Below are positions 25,316 to 34,048 of a stretch of DNA of 64,000 bases, piece after piece. Made by a program: the position numbers and the translations under genes. The notes beneath the pieces are model-generated. The model did no database searches, was not told the DNA's origin, and was given only the letters and a program-made list of their open reading frames with translations. Source of the DNA: Limnobacter sp. CACIAM 66H1 (GTDB lineage: Bacteria; Pseudomonadota; Gammaproteobacteria; Burkholderiales; Burkholderiaceae_B). The stretch lies in contig NZ_LUJK01000004.1 in the NCBI RefSeq assembly GCF_001601825.1, positions 1 to 64,000 of the forward strand, read 5' to 3'. The stretch's first letter is position 1; each line of letters opens with the position of its first letter.

Positions 25316-25716
25316 TTGTTTCTCGCGTGAAGTTGCGCATTCAGAAACCTGGCCTCTTGCAAAAAAGCCGGAATTTCGGCCACCACTTGCAAGGCCACGG
25401 ATTCGTCATAGGTGTGGCTGGTGCGCGATCGCATCTCCCTGTATTTTTTCCACCGTGCCCAGTCGCTCAAAAGCAGCCCTTGTTCGTTGCCAGTGCGAAT
25501 TAGATCCTGGAAAGCCATTTCGTCAATGTTGGCTGGGCTGGCTGAAGTCGACTCCAGAAAACGTTTCAGCATTTTGTGACTCAGCTCATACGTGAACTCG
25601 AAGCGTTGGATTAGTCCGTCCCGAATCTGGGTATCGGTGATGTCTTTCTGGTAGCGTTGAATACCTTCGTCGAGTCGAAGTATGGCATTGTCGAAGGAGC
25701 TGAGTTCTAGGATCAT
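25312..25716 (-). CDS. HepT-type HEPN toxin, second copy
   Basis: A 134-residue HI0074-family HEPN protein with an intact RX4HXY motif: Arg96, His101 and Tyr103 in RSRTSHTYDE. Helical core FEFTYELSHKMLKRFL is typical. It overlaps the NTase gene by four bases. The gene starts only 27 bases from the divergent rmlC start, so promoter elements of both must overlap. The unit lies between rmlA and rmlC. Confidence 0.86.
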   Translation of the reverse strand: MILELSSFDNAILRLDEGIQRYQKDITDTQIRDGLIQRFEFTYELSHKMLKRFLESTSASPANIDEMAFQDLIRTGNEQGLLLSDWARWKKYREMRSRTSHTYDESVALQVVAEIPAFLQEARFLNAQLHARNK

Positions 25717-25742
25717 TCTGGAATAATTAATTGGTGATATGC

Positions 25743-26294
25743 ATGAATTGTAACCTTACTCCTTTAAAAGGCTTATTGCTTCTAACACCCACGGTGCACG
25801 CCGATGCACGCGGCCACTTTTTTGAAAGCTTCAACGCGAAAACTTTCAAGCAGGTGGCTGGCATTCAGCCCGAGTTTGTACAAACCAATGAATCGCTTTC
25901 AAAGCGCGGGGTGTTGCGCGGCCTGCACTGGCAAACTGCCCCCAAGGCCCAGGGCAAACTGGTGCGCGTGGTGTATGGTGCTGTGTTTGATGTGGCTGTG
26001 GACCTGCGCGAAAATTCGGAAACATTTGGCCAGTGGTATGGCTGTGAGTTAAGCGATACCAACCATGTGCAGTTGTGGATACCGCCTGGTTTTGCCCACG
26101 GTTTTTTAACGCTGAGCGACACCGCAATTACCAGTTACCAGGTGACTGAGCACCACAGCCCCGAACACGAGCATTGCATGGCCTGGAACGACCCGGTGTT
26201 GAACATTGAGTGGCCTTTGAGGCAGGCGGGTGTAGCGAAGCCAACCCTGTCGCCCAAGGACGAACAGGGTGTGGCGTTTACAAGTTTGGGTTGA
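25743..26294 (+). CDS. rmlC: dTDP-4-dehydrorhamnose 3,5-epimerase
   Basis: Epimerises the C3 and C5 positions of dTDP-4-keto-6-deoxyglucose. The 183-residue cupin has the family motifs HADARGHFFESF, RGVLRGLHWQ, RVVYGAVFDVAVDLR and WIPPGFAHGFLTLS, with the catalytic histidine in LHWQ. ATG 25743 (GGTGA five bases upstream) is preferred over the TTG twelve bases earlier. No other rml gene adjoins it. A TonB-dependent receptor ends one base downstream on the opposite strand. Confidence 0.95.
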   Translation: MNCNLTPLKGLLLLTPTVHADARGHFFESFNAKTFKQVAGIQPEFVQTNESLSKRGVLRGLHWQTAPKAQGKLVRVVYGAVFDVAVDLRENSETFGQWYGCELSDTNHVQLWIPPGFAHGFLTLSDTAITSYQVTEHHSPEHEHCMAWNDPVLNIEWPLRQAGVAKPTLSPKDEQGVAFTSLG

Positions 26295-28430
26295 TTACAA
26301 ATCGACGCTGACAATCGCCTTGATGGTTCGCGGTGTGCCCACACCAATCAAGCCGTTGCCGGCGGTGCTGTAGTAGTTTTTGTCGGTGGGGTTATCAACC
26401 ACCAATTGGAACTGTGTGGGCGTACTGCCAATGACAGTGGAGTAACGTGCGCCTAGCGAGGCCACGGTATAGCCGCCAATAAATGCCTGGTTTTGATCGT
26501 TCACAGCGCGCTCGCCGGTGTAGTACAAACCGCCACTGAAGCTTAAGCCCGGTACACTGATTAAGCGATATTCCGCAAACAGGCTGGCGGTTTTTTCGGC
26601 GGTGTTTTCAGGCACACGCCCCACAGTGGCTGGGTTGCCGTCGTTTTGTAATTCCGCATCCATCAACAAGGCTGAGGCAGCAATGGACAATTGTTTGTTC
26701 AATTCGCCGGTCCAGGCCATTTCGAACCCGCTGTAGTTTGCTTTACCGTTCAGGCCAAATACGCCGGGTGTTCCGGGGGGTGAGCCCGCTGGGGCGGGTT
26801 GTAAAAATGTAGATGCACGATCAATGTCGAAATAGGCAATTTGTGCCAGGCTGTTTTGACCAATATTGAACTTGACACCCACTTCACGTTGTTCCGATTC
26901 TGCGGGGTCGAGCAACTGGAATGCATTGGCCGCATTGGCAGGTGCCTGGCCCGATTCCTCAAGGCCTTCCACATAGCTGGCATACAGCGACACATCCTGG
27001 CGAGGCTTGTACATGACAGCGAGTGAGGGGGTTGTTTCTTGTGCGTTGTACAGGCGAACAGTTCGGGTACCGTTGGCAGCCACGCTCAGGTTCTCAGTGC
27101 GGTAGTCGCCTCGGCGAAGACCAGCCAACACCTGCCATCGTTCTCCCAGTTGCATGCGGTCGAATACATACAAGCCTTGATCATCAATGGTGACTGATGA
27201 ATAGGCACCTGTGAAGGTGACGCTTTGTGGCGCAATTTCTCGGGGGTTGTACAGGTTTTGATTGAAGATGCTTTGAGTACCAGTTACGCCCGGTGTGTTG
27301 CTGGCCCGGGTGTTGGTGGTGTAGCCAAAAGACAGGTTGTGCGTAACTGGCCCAGTGACCACTTCGCCGTAAACTTCACCCCGGTAGTTGGTGTTGTCGA
27401 ATTGTTGGTCGCGGCTGTAGAAAATTCGCAGCTCGCCCTCGCCTGTGTTCAGGTCGTAGTTTTGAAATTGGGAAAAGGCACGATCGCGTGTGGTTTCGGC
27501 GTAACCGGCTTCAAACAACACCCCCCAGGAATCGCTCAACACATAGTCCACACGGGCCAGGTAGTTTTGTGCGTTGGCATCGTATTGTTGCCATTCGCCA
27601 GCCAGGTTGGTTTTGCTGTCGGGCACCGGGGGCAGGGTTACCCTGCCATTGACCGCGGGCAGCAAAGCAATGGCGGCCTGCTCGCTCACTGATTTCTCGT
27701 AATGTTCCACATCGAAGCGAAAGCTTAAGCGGTCGGTGATTTTCCAGTCGTAAGCAATGCTGGCCAATTCGCGTTCGCCGCTGTAGTTGTTCACGCCAAT
27801 GTCTTCTGCGCCTTTCACCAAATTAACCCGCAGACCCTGGTTGTTGTTCTCGCCAAATTTGCGGCCCCAGTCCAGGTGGGTGGTGGCACCGCCATGTTCA
27901 TTCACACTTTGGCTCAGGCTGAGCACGGGTTTGTTGCCCGCACGCTTGGTGACCAGGTTTACAACGCCCGAGGGTGGAATAAAACCGTAATACAGTGAAG
28001 ATGCACCCTTCAGCACTTCCACTTGCTGTTTGTTTTCAAGGGGTACGTCGACCAGGTTGATAATGGGCAGGGAACCATTGAGGCGGTAGTTGCCCCGGTT
28101 CTCAACCAGAATGCCGCGAATGGCAATGTTGTCGTAAGTAGAGCCATTCAGTTGCGAGCGGGTAACGCCGGCGGTGTTGCGCAGTGCGCCGAACAGGGTG
28201 GTGGCTGATTGTGCATCCAGCACCTCGCGGGTTACCGAGTTCACGGTGAGCGGTACATCAATTGGGGCTGTGTCGCGGAAGGTGCCCACTTGTACGGCGT
28301 TGCTGGAGTAGCTGCCTTGTTCGCGGGCTTGAACTTCGACTTCTTCGAGCTGATTGTTGGTGGTTTGGGCCATGGCCAAAGCCGGCAGGCCCAGGCTGAG
28401 CAGGGCCAGTGAGACAGGTTTGAGTTTCAT
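26295..28430 (-). CDS. TonB-dependent siderophore receptor
   Basis: Outer-membrane receptor of 711 residues for ferric siderophores. A signal peptide ends at AMAQ. Plug domain signatures follow (VPLTVNSVTREVL, then NIAIRGI and VEVLKGASSLYYG). The rest is a beta barrel. The C-terminus ends IKAIVSVDL, close to the usual terminal aromatic pattern. A Fur-box-like site lies about 50 bases upstream, implying iron repression. The particular siderophore cannot be read. No TonB or ferric transport gene is next to it, so it relies on unlinked TonB-ExbBD. Confidence 0.9.
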   Translation of the reverse strand: MKLKPVSLALLSLGLPALAMAQTTNNQLEEVEVQAREQGSYSSNAVQVGTFRDTAPIDVPLTVNSVTREVLDAQSATTLFGALRNTAGVTRSQLNGSTYDNIAIRGILVENRGNYRLNGSLPIINLVDVPLENKQQVEVLKGASSLYYGFIPPSGVVNLVTKRAGNKPVLSLSQSVNEHGGATTHLDWGRKFGENNNQGLRVNLVKGAEDIGVNNYSGERELASIAYDWKITDRLSFRFDVEHYEKSVSEQAAIALLPAVNGRVTLPPVPDSKTNLAGEWQQYDANAQNYLARVDYVLSDSWGVLFEAGYAETTRDRAFSQFQNYDLNTGEGELRIFYSRDQQFDNTNYRGEVYGEVVTGPVTHNLSFGYTTNTRASNTPGVTGTQSIFNQNLYNPREIAPQSVTFTGAYSSVTIDDQGLYVFDRMQLGERWQVLAGLRRGDYRTENLSVAANGTRTVRLYNAQETTPSLAVMYKPRQDVSLYASYVEGLEESGQAPANAANAFQLLDPAESEQREVGVKFNIGQNSLAQIAYFDIDRASTFLQPAPAGSPPGTPGVFGLNGKANYSGFEMAWTGELNKQLSIAASALLMDAELQNDGNPATVGRVPENTAEKTASLFAEYRLISVPGLSFSGGLYYTGERAVNDQNQAFIGGYTVASLGARYSTVIGSTPTQFQLVVDNPTDKNYYSTAGNGLIGVGTPRTIKAIVSVDL

Positions 28431-28478
28431 GTTGATTGCTGCGGTGGATTTATATTTTATGAAGATAGAATACTAAAC

Positions 28479-28497
28479 GATAATGACTCGTATTACG
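28479..28497 (-). promoter_or_regulatory. Fur-box-like operator
   Basis: GATAATGACTCGTATTACG matches the 19-base Fur consensus at 12 of 19 positions, including the first eight bases. It lies between the divergent receptor and rfaH-like genes, about 50 bases upstream of the receptor start. It is a reasonable site for iron-responsive repression of the receptor. Confidence 0.5.
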
Positions 28498-28583
28498 AAT
28501 ATCAGTTATCAAAACTGTTGTTTATCCCGCGCTTTGAAGGGTTTAGAATGCGGCCTGTGCCTTATTTTGAAGAATGCAACACC

Positions 28584-29087
28584 ATGGCCCAGTGGTATGT
28601 GATGTACACCAAGCCCCGCCAGGAAACAGTGGCGCTGGAAAACCTGCAACGCCAGAACTACAACGTGTTTTTTCCGCAAGCCCGCGTGCAAAAACGCAAG
28701 ACCGGGCAGGGCACTGTGCAGGTAGTAGAGCCGCTGTTTCCCCGCTACATGTTTATTCACCTGGAAGTGGGTGTGAGCGATTTTTCAAAGCTGCGCTCCA
28801 CCAAAGGTTGTGTGGATTTGGTGAAGTTTGGCGGCAAGCCTTCAGTGGTGCCTGTTGAGTTGATCGAGTTGATTCAACACCAGGTCGACTCCGATTCCGT
28901 GATCGATTTGCTGAAATTGAATGCGCTTGAAATAGGTGGTGAGGTGCGTGTGGCCGAGGGCCCGTTCGAAGGCATGATGGGCAAAATTGCAGCCCAAAAA
29001 AGTGATCAACGCGTGATTGTGCTGCTCAACGTACTGGGCGCCGAACGCAGCGTGGAACTGGCCCGTAGTCAGCTGGACAAGGCCTGA
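28584..29087 (+). CDS. rfaH: RfaH-type transcription antiterminator (NusG paralogue)
   Basis: A 167-residue NusG-family factor that in enterobacteria suppresses polarity in long polysaccharide operons carrying an ops site. N-terminal domain MAQWYVMYTKPRQETVALEN, FFPQARVQ, then LFPRYMFIHL. A C-terminal KOW-type domain (VRVAEGPFEGMMGKI) follows. Length matches RfaH (162 aa). ATG 28584 starts at the position typical for RfaH; earlier in-frame codons lack support. It lies within the polysaccharide region between rml genes, so those operons are probable targets. Confidence 0.85.
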   Translation: MAQWYVMYTKPRQETVALENLQRQNYNVFFPQARVQKRKTGQGTVQVVEPLFPRYMFIHLEVGVSDFSKLRSTKGCVDLVKFGGKPSVVPVELIELIQHQVDSDSVIDLLKLNALEIGGEVRVAEGPFEGMMGKIAAQKSDQRVIVLLNVLGAERSVELARSQLDKA

Positions 29088-29449
29088 GTTTCACCGAGTA
29101 TTGACTTGAGTTTATTCAAGAAGTATTCAGGTTCGACGGGTTTCAGCAGCCAGCCTTGAACGCCAAATGTTTTTGCCTCAGCCACCAGGCCTTTGTCTGA
29201 CAGCGCGCTCATGACAATGATGGGTGTGTGCTTGGCCACATGCCGAACCCGTTTGCAAAACTCCATGCCGCTGATACCTGGCATGTTGATGTCGGTGATG
29301 ATCAGGTCGGGCGCGCCATGGTCGACAATATATCGCAGACCCTCCTCGGCGCTGGATGCGGTTTGGGCTTCAAAACCGGCTTGGCGAATTACCTCGGCAT
29401 ACACGCTGCGAATGGAGCGTGCGTCATCAAGCAACAGGACTGTTTTCAT
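29069..29449 (-). CDS. Single-domain response regulator (CheY-like)
   Basis: 126 residues forming one receiver domain: acidic pocket LLLDDARS, phospho-acceptor Asp in ITDINMPG, conserved Ser in VMSAL, and Lys in LLKPVEP. No output domain. ATG 29449 has GGAAAA upstream. The frame could start 18 bases earlier. It overlaps the end of rfaH on the opposite strand by 19 bases. No cognate kinase is adjacent; the hybrid kinase at 20987 is 6 kb away. Confidence 0.86.
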   Translation of the reverse strand: MKTVLLLDDARSIRSVYAEVIRQAGFEAQTASSAEEGLRYIVDHGAPDLIITDINMPGISGMEFCKRVRHVAKHTPIIVMSALSDKGLVAEAKTFGVQGWLLKPVEPEYFLNKLKSILGETQALSS

Positions 29450-29553
29450 ACTGATTTTCCATTTCACTGAAAAGTAGCTACAACGGAATGTTAAATCAGT
29501 ACGAAATGTCTAAGACAACTTTTAACTAAAGTTAACGATGGCTTACGCTGTCC

Positions 29554-29952
29554 TTACTTGGGGCGGTTCCAGTCGTTGATGCAACCTACTTGCACTGTGT
29601 TGCGCGCCACTGGGCCTGTTTGAGTCAGGGTACGGTTTTCACCGGGCATGATGTAAAGCTCGGTCATTTGTGCGCCCACCAGCACGCGGCAACGCTTGGG
29701 GTGCTCTTTGTGCTGGTTTTCAATGTAAATCACGGTTTCTTCGCAAGACTGAGTCACGTTGGCCTTGGTGGTGCCGTCGGACAAATCCTGTTGCTGCTTG
29801 CCTTCGATGTTGCACATTGTGGCCGATGTGCTGCTGTTCTCGGCAGGCGGATTGTTGTTGGGCAGTGGCGCTACAGCCACGCATGCGGCTGCAAGTGAAG
29901 AGGCCGCGGCGATGAAGCCCAGTTGAGTAATTCGGTTCCAATTGATGGTCAT
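29554..29952 (-). CDS. Hypothetical lipoprotein
   Basis: A 132-residue lipoprotein with lipobox LAAAC at residues 21-25 or so, a Pro/Asn-rich linker (VAPLPNNNPPAENSS), then a domain with four cysteines (TMCNIEG, SCEETVIYIE, RCRVLVG, VGCIND), consistent with disulfides in the periplasm. The family is not recognised. It is a single gene between the response regulator and rmlB, with no clear operon partner. Confidence 0.7.
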   Translation of the reverse strand: MTINWNRITQLGFIAAASSLAAACVAVAPLPNNNPPAENSSTSATMCNIEGKQQQDLSDGTTKANVTQSCEETVIYIENQHKEHPKRCRVLVGAQMTELYIMPGENRTLTQTGPVARNTVQVGCINDWNRPK

Positions 29953-30090
29953 GTTCTGTCCCTAATAAATAAAAAAGCTGGCTGATGCCTGTGATAATTG
30001 AAATACTGCCCTGACCTGCACAATTGCTATTGTGACTTATTGTGTATTTTTTTAGTTCAGGTTTTATTCTAAGCAATTTACTGATCAATC

Positions 30091-31119
30091 ATGACTTTAC
30101 TTGTGACGGGTTCTGCCGGTTTTATTGGCTCGTGTTATGTGCGCCAACATTTTGAGCACAGCGCTGAGCCGGTTGTTAGCCTGGATGCGTTGACCTACGC
30201 AGGCCACTTGAGCACTTTGGGCCCTGTATTGAAGCGACCGGAGCACACCTTCGTGCATGCCTCGATTGGCGATATCCATGCCGTTCGCGCTATTTTTGAA
30301 AAGCACAAACCCCGCGCCGTGTTGAACTTTGCCGCAGAAAGTCATGTGGACAGGTCCATTCTTGGACCCGGTGAATTTATTGAAACCAATGTGGTGGGCA
30401 CTTACCGTTTACTGGAATGCGCACGCGAATACTGGAATGGTTTGCAAGGTGAGGCCAAGGCGGGTTTTCGGTTTTTGCATGTGAGCACGGACGAGGTATA
30501 CGGCACGCTAAAACCAGAAGACGCGCCATTCTCAGAAACCAACCGATACGAACCCAACAGCCCTTACTCGGCCAGCAAAGCAGCCAGCGACCACTTGGTG
30601 CGCGCCTGGCACCACACCTATGGCTTGCCCGTGCTGACCACCAATTGCAGCAACAATTATGGGCCTTATCATTTTCCGGAAAAGCTGATCCCGCTGTGCA
30701 TCATGAATGCCTTGAACGGAAAGCAGTTACCCGTGTATGGCGATGGGCAGCAAATTCGCGACTGGCTTTTTGTGGAAGACCACACCCGCGGCATACGCAC
30801 CGTGCTTGAAAACGGTGTGCTGGGTGAAACCTACAACATTGGTGGCTGGAATGAAAAAGCCAACATCGACGTCGTGAAATTGATTTGTGCCCTGCTGGAT
30901 GAACTCCAACCCCGAGCAGATGGCGTTTCGTATTCAACGCAAATTGCCTTTGTGACCGATCGGCCCGGGCATGACCGTCGATACGCCATTGATGCACGAA
31001 AAATTGAACGCGAGTTGGGGTGGAAGCCGGTTGAAACTTTTGAGACGGGCATTCGAAAAACCGTGCAGTGGTATTTGGCAAACCAGGCCTGGGTTGCTGA
31101 AGTGACCGCTGAACGGTGA
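30091..31119 (+). CDS. rmlB: dTDP-glucose 4,6-dehydratase
   Basis: Second step of dTDP-L-rhamnose synthesis. The 342-residue SDR enzyme has [31 protein letters not shown], the catalytic triad segments HVSTDEVYG and YSASKAA, and [15 protein letters not shown], all strongly conserved in RmlB. Typical length is about 350. It is separated from rmlD by a 300-base gap with a rod-shaped structured element. Confidence 0.95.
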   Translation: MTLLVTGSAGFIGSCYVRQHFEHSAEPVVSLDALTYAGHLSTLGPVLKRPEHTFVHASIGDIHAVRAIFEKHKPRAVLNFAAESHVDRSILGPGEFIETNVVGTYRLLECAREYWNGLQGEAKAGFRFLHVSTDEVYGTLKPEDAPFSETNRYEPNSPYSASKAASDHLVRAWHHTYGLPVLTTNCSNNYGPYHFPEKLIPLCIMNALNGKQLPVYGDGQQIRDWLFVEDHTRGIRTVLENGVLGETYNIGGWNEKANIDVVKLICALLDELQPRADGVSYSTQIAFVTDRPGHDRRYAIDARKIERELGWKPVETFETGIRKTVQWYLANQAWVAEVTAER

Positions 31120-31186
31120 CTTGGGAGCCAAACTTGAATGGTCACCGATGTATTCAGTGCCCAATCGGCGGCGGTGTTTCGATCGC

Positions 31187-31335
31187 CTCGCCTTCAAGAA
31201 AACCTGCCCTTGTGTCCCGAGCAGGGCCGGTGTTGCCCGGCATGGGCGACAGAGAACGGACCCGACCCGCAGTTTAGGAGGGTCGTTCTCAGGCATCGCA
31301 AGGCTCAGCAAGGGGAGTACAGGTTTTCTGGCGAG
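31187..31335. ncRNA. Probable structured RNA, possibly 6S-like, orientation unresolved
   Basis: About 150 bases folding into one long rod. CTCGCC (31187-31192) pairs with GGCGAG (31330-31335), AGAAAACCTG (31197-31206) pairs perfectly with CAGGTTTTCT (31320-31329), then CCCTTG with CAAGGG, GAGC with GCTC, an open middle, and a terminal stem GAGAACG / CGTTCTC. A closed stem, central bubble and terminal stem is the layout of 6S RNA. On the reverse strand the central part also has a hairpin on its 3' side, as 6S does. Neither strand shows a convincing promoter. Confidence 0.45.
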
Positions 31336-31420
31336 AGATTGAAATTCGCGCCGGGTGGGCCAAGCACACCTGCAATCAATACGGTTAAACTATCGCAACA
31401 GTTTTCAGGAGAGCTTCGTT

Positions 31421-32368
31421 TTGGGAATTCGCGTACTCGTGCTTGGCGCACAAGGCCAACTGGGCCACACCATTGGTCAACATGCCAAGCCCGCCTTGAT
31501 GGAAACCATGGACGCGTGCATCAGCTACGGCCGCGACAAAGCGGACCTGGCCAAACCCGACACCCTGATCAATGCCCTGAAAGACGTACGCCCCGACGTA
31601 GTCATCAACGCTGCTGCCTACACCAACGTAGAAAAAGCAGAAACCGAAACTGAACTTGCACACGCCATCAATGCAAAAGCGGTGGGCATTTTGGCCGAGC
31701 AATGCAAAAAGCAGGGTGTGGCACTGGTGCACTACAGCACCGACTATGTGTTCGATGGAAAAGCCAGCCAACCCTATACAGAAACCGATGCCACCAACCC
31801 GCTAAACGCTTACGGAAAATCGAAACTGGAAGGTGAAAAATACCTGAAGGAAGTGGGCGGGAATTGGGTGGTGTTTCGCACCAGTTGGGTGTACGGCCAG
31901 CGCGGCAACAACTTCTGCCGAACCATGATCAAGCTGGCCCAGGAGCGCGACAAATTGCAGGTGGTTGATGATCAAGCCGGCGCGCCTACCCCGGCCAACT
32001 GGTTGGCTGAATTGGGACTGACGGTGGCTGGTGTTGTGGCCATGCACCGTTACAAAACCATGGGCAAACTGGCCCCCACTTTTCTGCCCGACTTTCCGTC
32101 CGAGATTCCCAGCGGTGAATTTTTCCATGCCAGTGCTGCGGGCGTGACTACCTGGTTCGATTACGCCTGCCTGGCCATCGAACACGCCCACAAACAAGGC
32201 ATTGTTCAGCGCATGCCCAACATTGAACGCGTCAAAACCGCCAGCATGAATTTCGCAGCGCAGCGCCCGGCGTATTCAGTGTTGAATAACAGGAAATTGA
32301 TGGACACCTTCCGCGTAAATCCACCGGAGTGGACGAAAGGTGTTCGAAATTTTGTGCTCAATTACTGA
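31421..32368 (+). CDS. rmlD: dTDP-4-dehydrorhamnose reductase
   Basis: Last step of dTDP-L-rhamnose synthesis, reducing dTDP-4-keto-rhamnose with NAD(P)H. The 315-residue protein starts MGIRVLVLGAQGQLG, has NAAAYTNVEKAE, the STDYVFDG motif, NAYGKSKLEGE, and WVYGQRGNNF. TTG 31421 has AGGAGAG seven bases upstream; the longer ATG frame from 31355 runs through non-conserved sequence. It ends 15 bases before the convergent ftsX gene. Confidence 0.94.
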   Translation: MGIRVLVLGAQGQLGHTIGQHAKPALMETMDACISYGRDKADLAKPDTLINALKDVRPDVVINAAAYTNVEKAETETELAHAINAKAVGILAEQCKKQGVALVHYSTDYVFDGKASQPYTETDATNPLNAYGKSKLEGEKYLKEVGGNWVVFRTSWVYGQRGNNFCRTMIKLAQERDKLQVVDDQAGAPTPANWLAELGLTVAGVVAMHRYKTMGKLAPTFLPDFPSEIPSGEFFHASAAGVTTWFDYACLAIEHAHKQGIVQRMPNIERVKTASMNFAAQRPAYSVLNNRKLMDTFRVNPPEWTKGVRNFVLNY

Positions 32369-32383
32369 GCGAAGATTGTTGGG

Positions 32384-33292
32384 TCAATGAATCCGCAGCA
32401 CTGTGCTTTTCACGGAGGCCCAGGCGCCCACCATCACCAGCACCACCCACACCAGAATCAGCCCCAGCGCGGTAATACCGCTGGGTTGTTCGAATCGGAA
32501 ATCGCGGTCAAATTCACGAATGAATGTACCGGCGGCATCGTCGGCCAGGCCCATCGCACCACTTACCACGGCATAAGCCAAACCAAACGCCACCAGCGCC
32601 AGGCTGACTGACCACCACAGGGTGGGGCGGCCCACTTCGGTGTCGGTGGCACCCAGCGATTTCAACACATGCACTTCAGCCTGGTTGCGAATCAGCTGCA
32701 AACGCACTGTATTGAAGGTAACCACCAACACCATGCCTGCAATGAGCACGGCCAAAGCCATGGCAATAATTTGCGTGCCGTTCAATACCGATTGAAGGCG
32801 ACGCACCCACTGTGCATCATATTGAACATGCTCAACACCAGTGAAGTTTTGCCATTCTGCGATTTTGCTTTCGATGGCCTGGGTGTCGGTGGTGGCATCC
32901 ACTTCAAGCACCACCACCACGGTGTAGGGCAGGGGGTTTTCAGGTAGGGCTTGGGCCAAATCGGGTGTTTGGCTTTGCGTGCGCAAACGCTCCATGGCCT
33001 GCTCGGGTGTGACGATATTCACGCTGTCCAAATCGAAATCGCGCTTCAATTGTGCGGCTGCACTTTTTACGGAATCCAGTGTGGCATCGGGTTTGAAGTA
33101 CAGGCTGATTTCAGGGTCGCCCACCCAACGGTCCATGCTGGGCACAATCGCGCTCAGCCCCTGTGCAATCGTCCATGGCATGGCCAGTGCGATCGCCAGT
33201 ACCAGGGCGTTGAACAGGTGGCCCAGAGGTTCATCAAGCCACAGCTTTAAACCGGCAGAAATTGAAAACCACTGCAAACGTAACCAACGCAT
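32384..33292 (-). CDS. ftsX: Cell-division ABC-transporter-like permease FtsX
   Basis: 302-residue membrane protein with one helix near residue 25-45, a periplasmic domain (about 45-175), and three C-terminal helices (about 180-200, 228-245 and 280-295), the FtsX layout. With FtsE it controls septal peptidoglycan hydrolases. It follows ftsE and ftsY as the third gene of that operon, separated from ftsE by 21 bases. Confidence 0.9.
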   Translation of the reverse strand: MRWLRLQWFSISAGLKLWLDEPLGHLFNALVLAIALAMPWTIAQGLSAIVPSMDRWVGDPEISLYFKPDATLDSVKSAAAQLKRDFDLDSVNIVTPEQAMERLRTQSQTPDLAQALPENPLPYTVVVVLEVDATTDTQAIESKIAEWQNFTGVEHVQYDAQWVRRLQSVLNGTQIIAMALAVLIAGMVLVVTFNTVRLQLIRNQAEVHVLKSLGATDTEVGRPTLWWSVSLALVAFGLAYAVVSGAMGLADDAAGTFIREFDRDFRFEQPSGITALGLILVWVVLVMVGAWASVKSTVLRIH

Positions 33293-33313
33293 GTGTTGTC
33301 TCTTAAAAGTGGA

Positions 33314-34048
33314 TCAAGCCCCGTAGGCCTTGTTCAGAAAGTCTTTGGAAAAAGTCTGCACGCCTGCCTCGCGACCACCGTTGTGCGACAAATCGGCGGG
33401 TGCCGGCAGCACTGCGCCTTCACCCAGTTTCAGGCGATGGGTAACACGGTTGAAGCGGTGTGCCTCGTGAGTGGCCACAATAATCGTGACCCCCGCGCGG
33501 TTGAACTCCTCCAGCAAACCCACCACGCGCGCGGCCGATTCATCGTCCAGTTGGGCGGTGGGCTCATCGGCCAACACAAGCGCTGGTCGATTAACCACGG
33601 CGCGTGCAATTTGCAAGCGCAACTGTTGTCCGCCCGACAATTCACTGGGCAGCATGCGGTCGGTGTGGCTTAAGCCTACGCGCGCCAATGCAGCCTTGAC
33701 GCGGCTTTGAATATCGCTCTCGGAAAGCCCAACCACGCGCAGGGGCAGGGCCACGTTGTCAAAGCAATTGCGATTGTGCAGCAACTCCACGTCCATTCCC
33801 GTGTAGCCCACATTGCGCCGGTAGTGCGCACGTTCTCGCCGGTTCAGGCGTGCTATGGAGCTTTTGCCCACCAAAATGTCGCCACTGCTGGGTTGTTCAA
33901 ACGTGGCCAGCAATCGCAATATAGAGCTTTTGCCCGCGCCGGAATGGCCTTCCAGCAGTGTGAATGAACCTTTGGGTAGCTGAAAATTCACGCCCTTCAA
34001 GGCGGCGTGGGTGCCGTACTTCAAAGTGACGTTTTTGAATTGGATCAT
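33314..34048 (-). CDS. ftsE: Cell-division ATPase FtsE
   Basis: ATP-binding partner of FtsX. 244 residues: Walker A GHSGAGKSS, signature LSGGQQLRLQIARAV, Walker B ALVLADEP, and switch histidine in VATHEAHR. It is longer than E. coli FtsE (222), with an extra C-terminal tail. Its ATG overlaps the ftsY stop by four bases. Confidence 0.92.
   Translation of the reverse strand: MIQFKNVTLKYGTHAALKGVNFQLPKGSFTLLEGHSGAGKSSILRLLATFEQPSSGDILVGKSSIARLNRRERAHYRRNVGYTGMDVELLHNRNCFDNVALPLRVVGLSESDIQSRVKAALARVGLSHTDRMLPSELSGGQQLRLQIARAVVNRPALVLADEPTAQLDDESAARVVGLLEEFNRAGVTIIVATHEAHRFNRVTHRLKLGEGAVLPAPADLSHNGGREAGVQTFSKDFLNKAYGA

Noticed and set aside
28078-28090. GGCGGTAG sequence resembling an RfaH ops site
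   Set aside because: It lies inside the TonB receptor gene, read from the other strand, not in an operon leader.
31138-31653. 171-codon forward frame across the rmlB-rmlD gap
   Set aside because: It would overlap rmlD in another frame and crosses the rod-shaped element; its composition (Arg/Pro-rich) is not protein-like.
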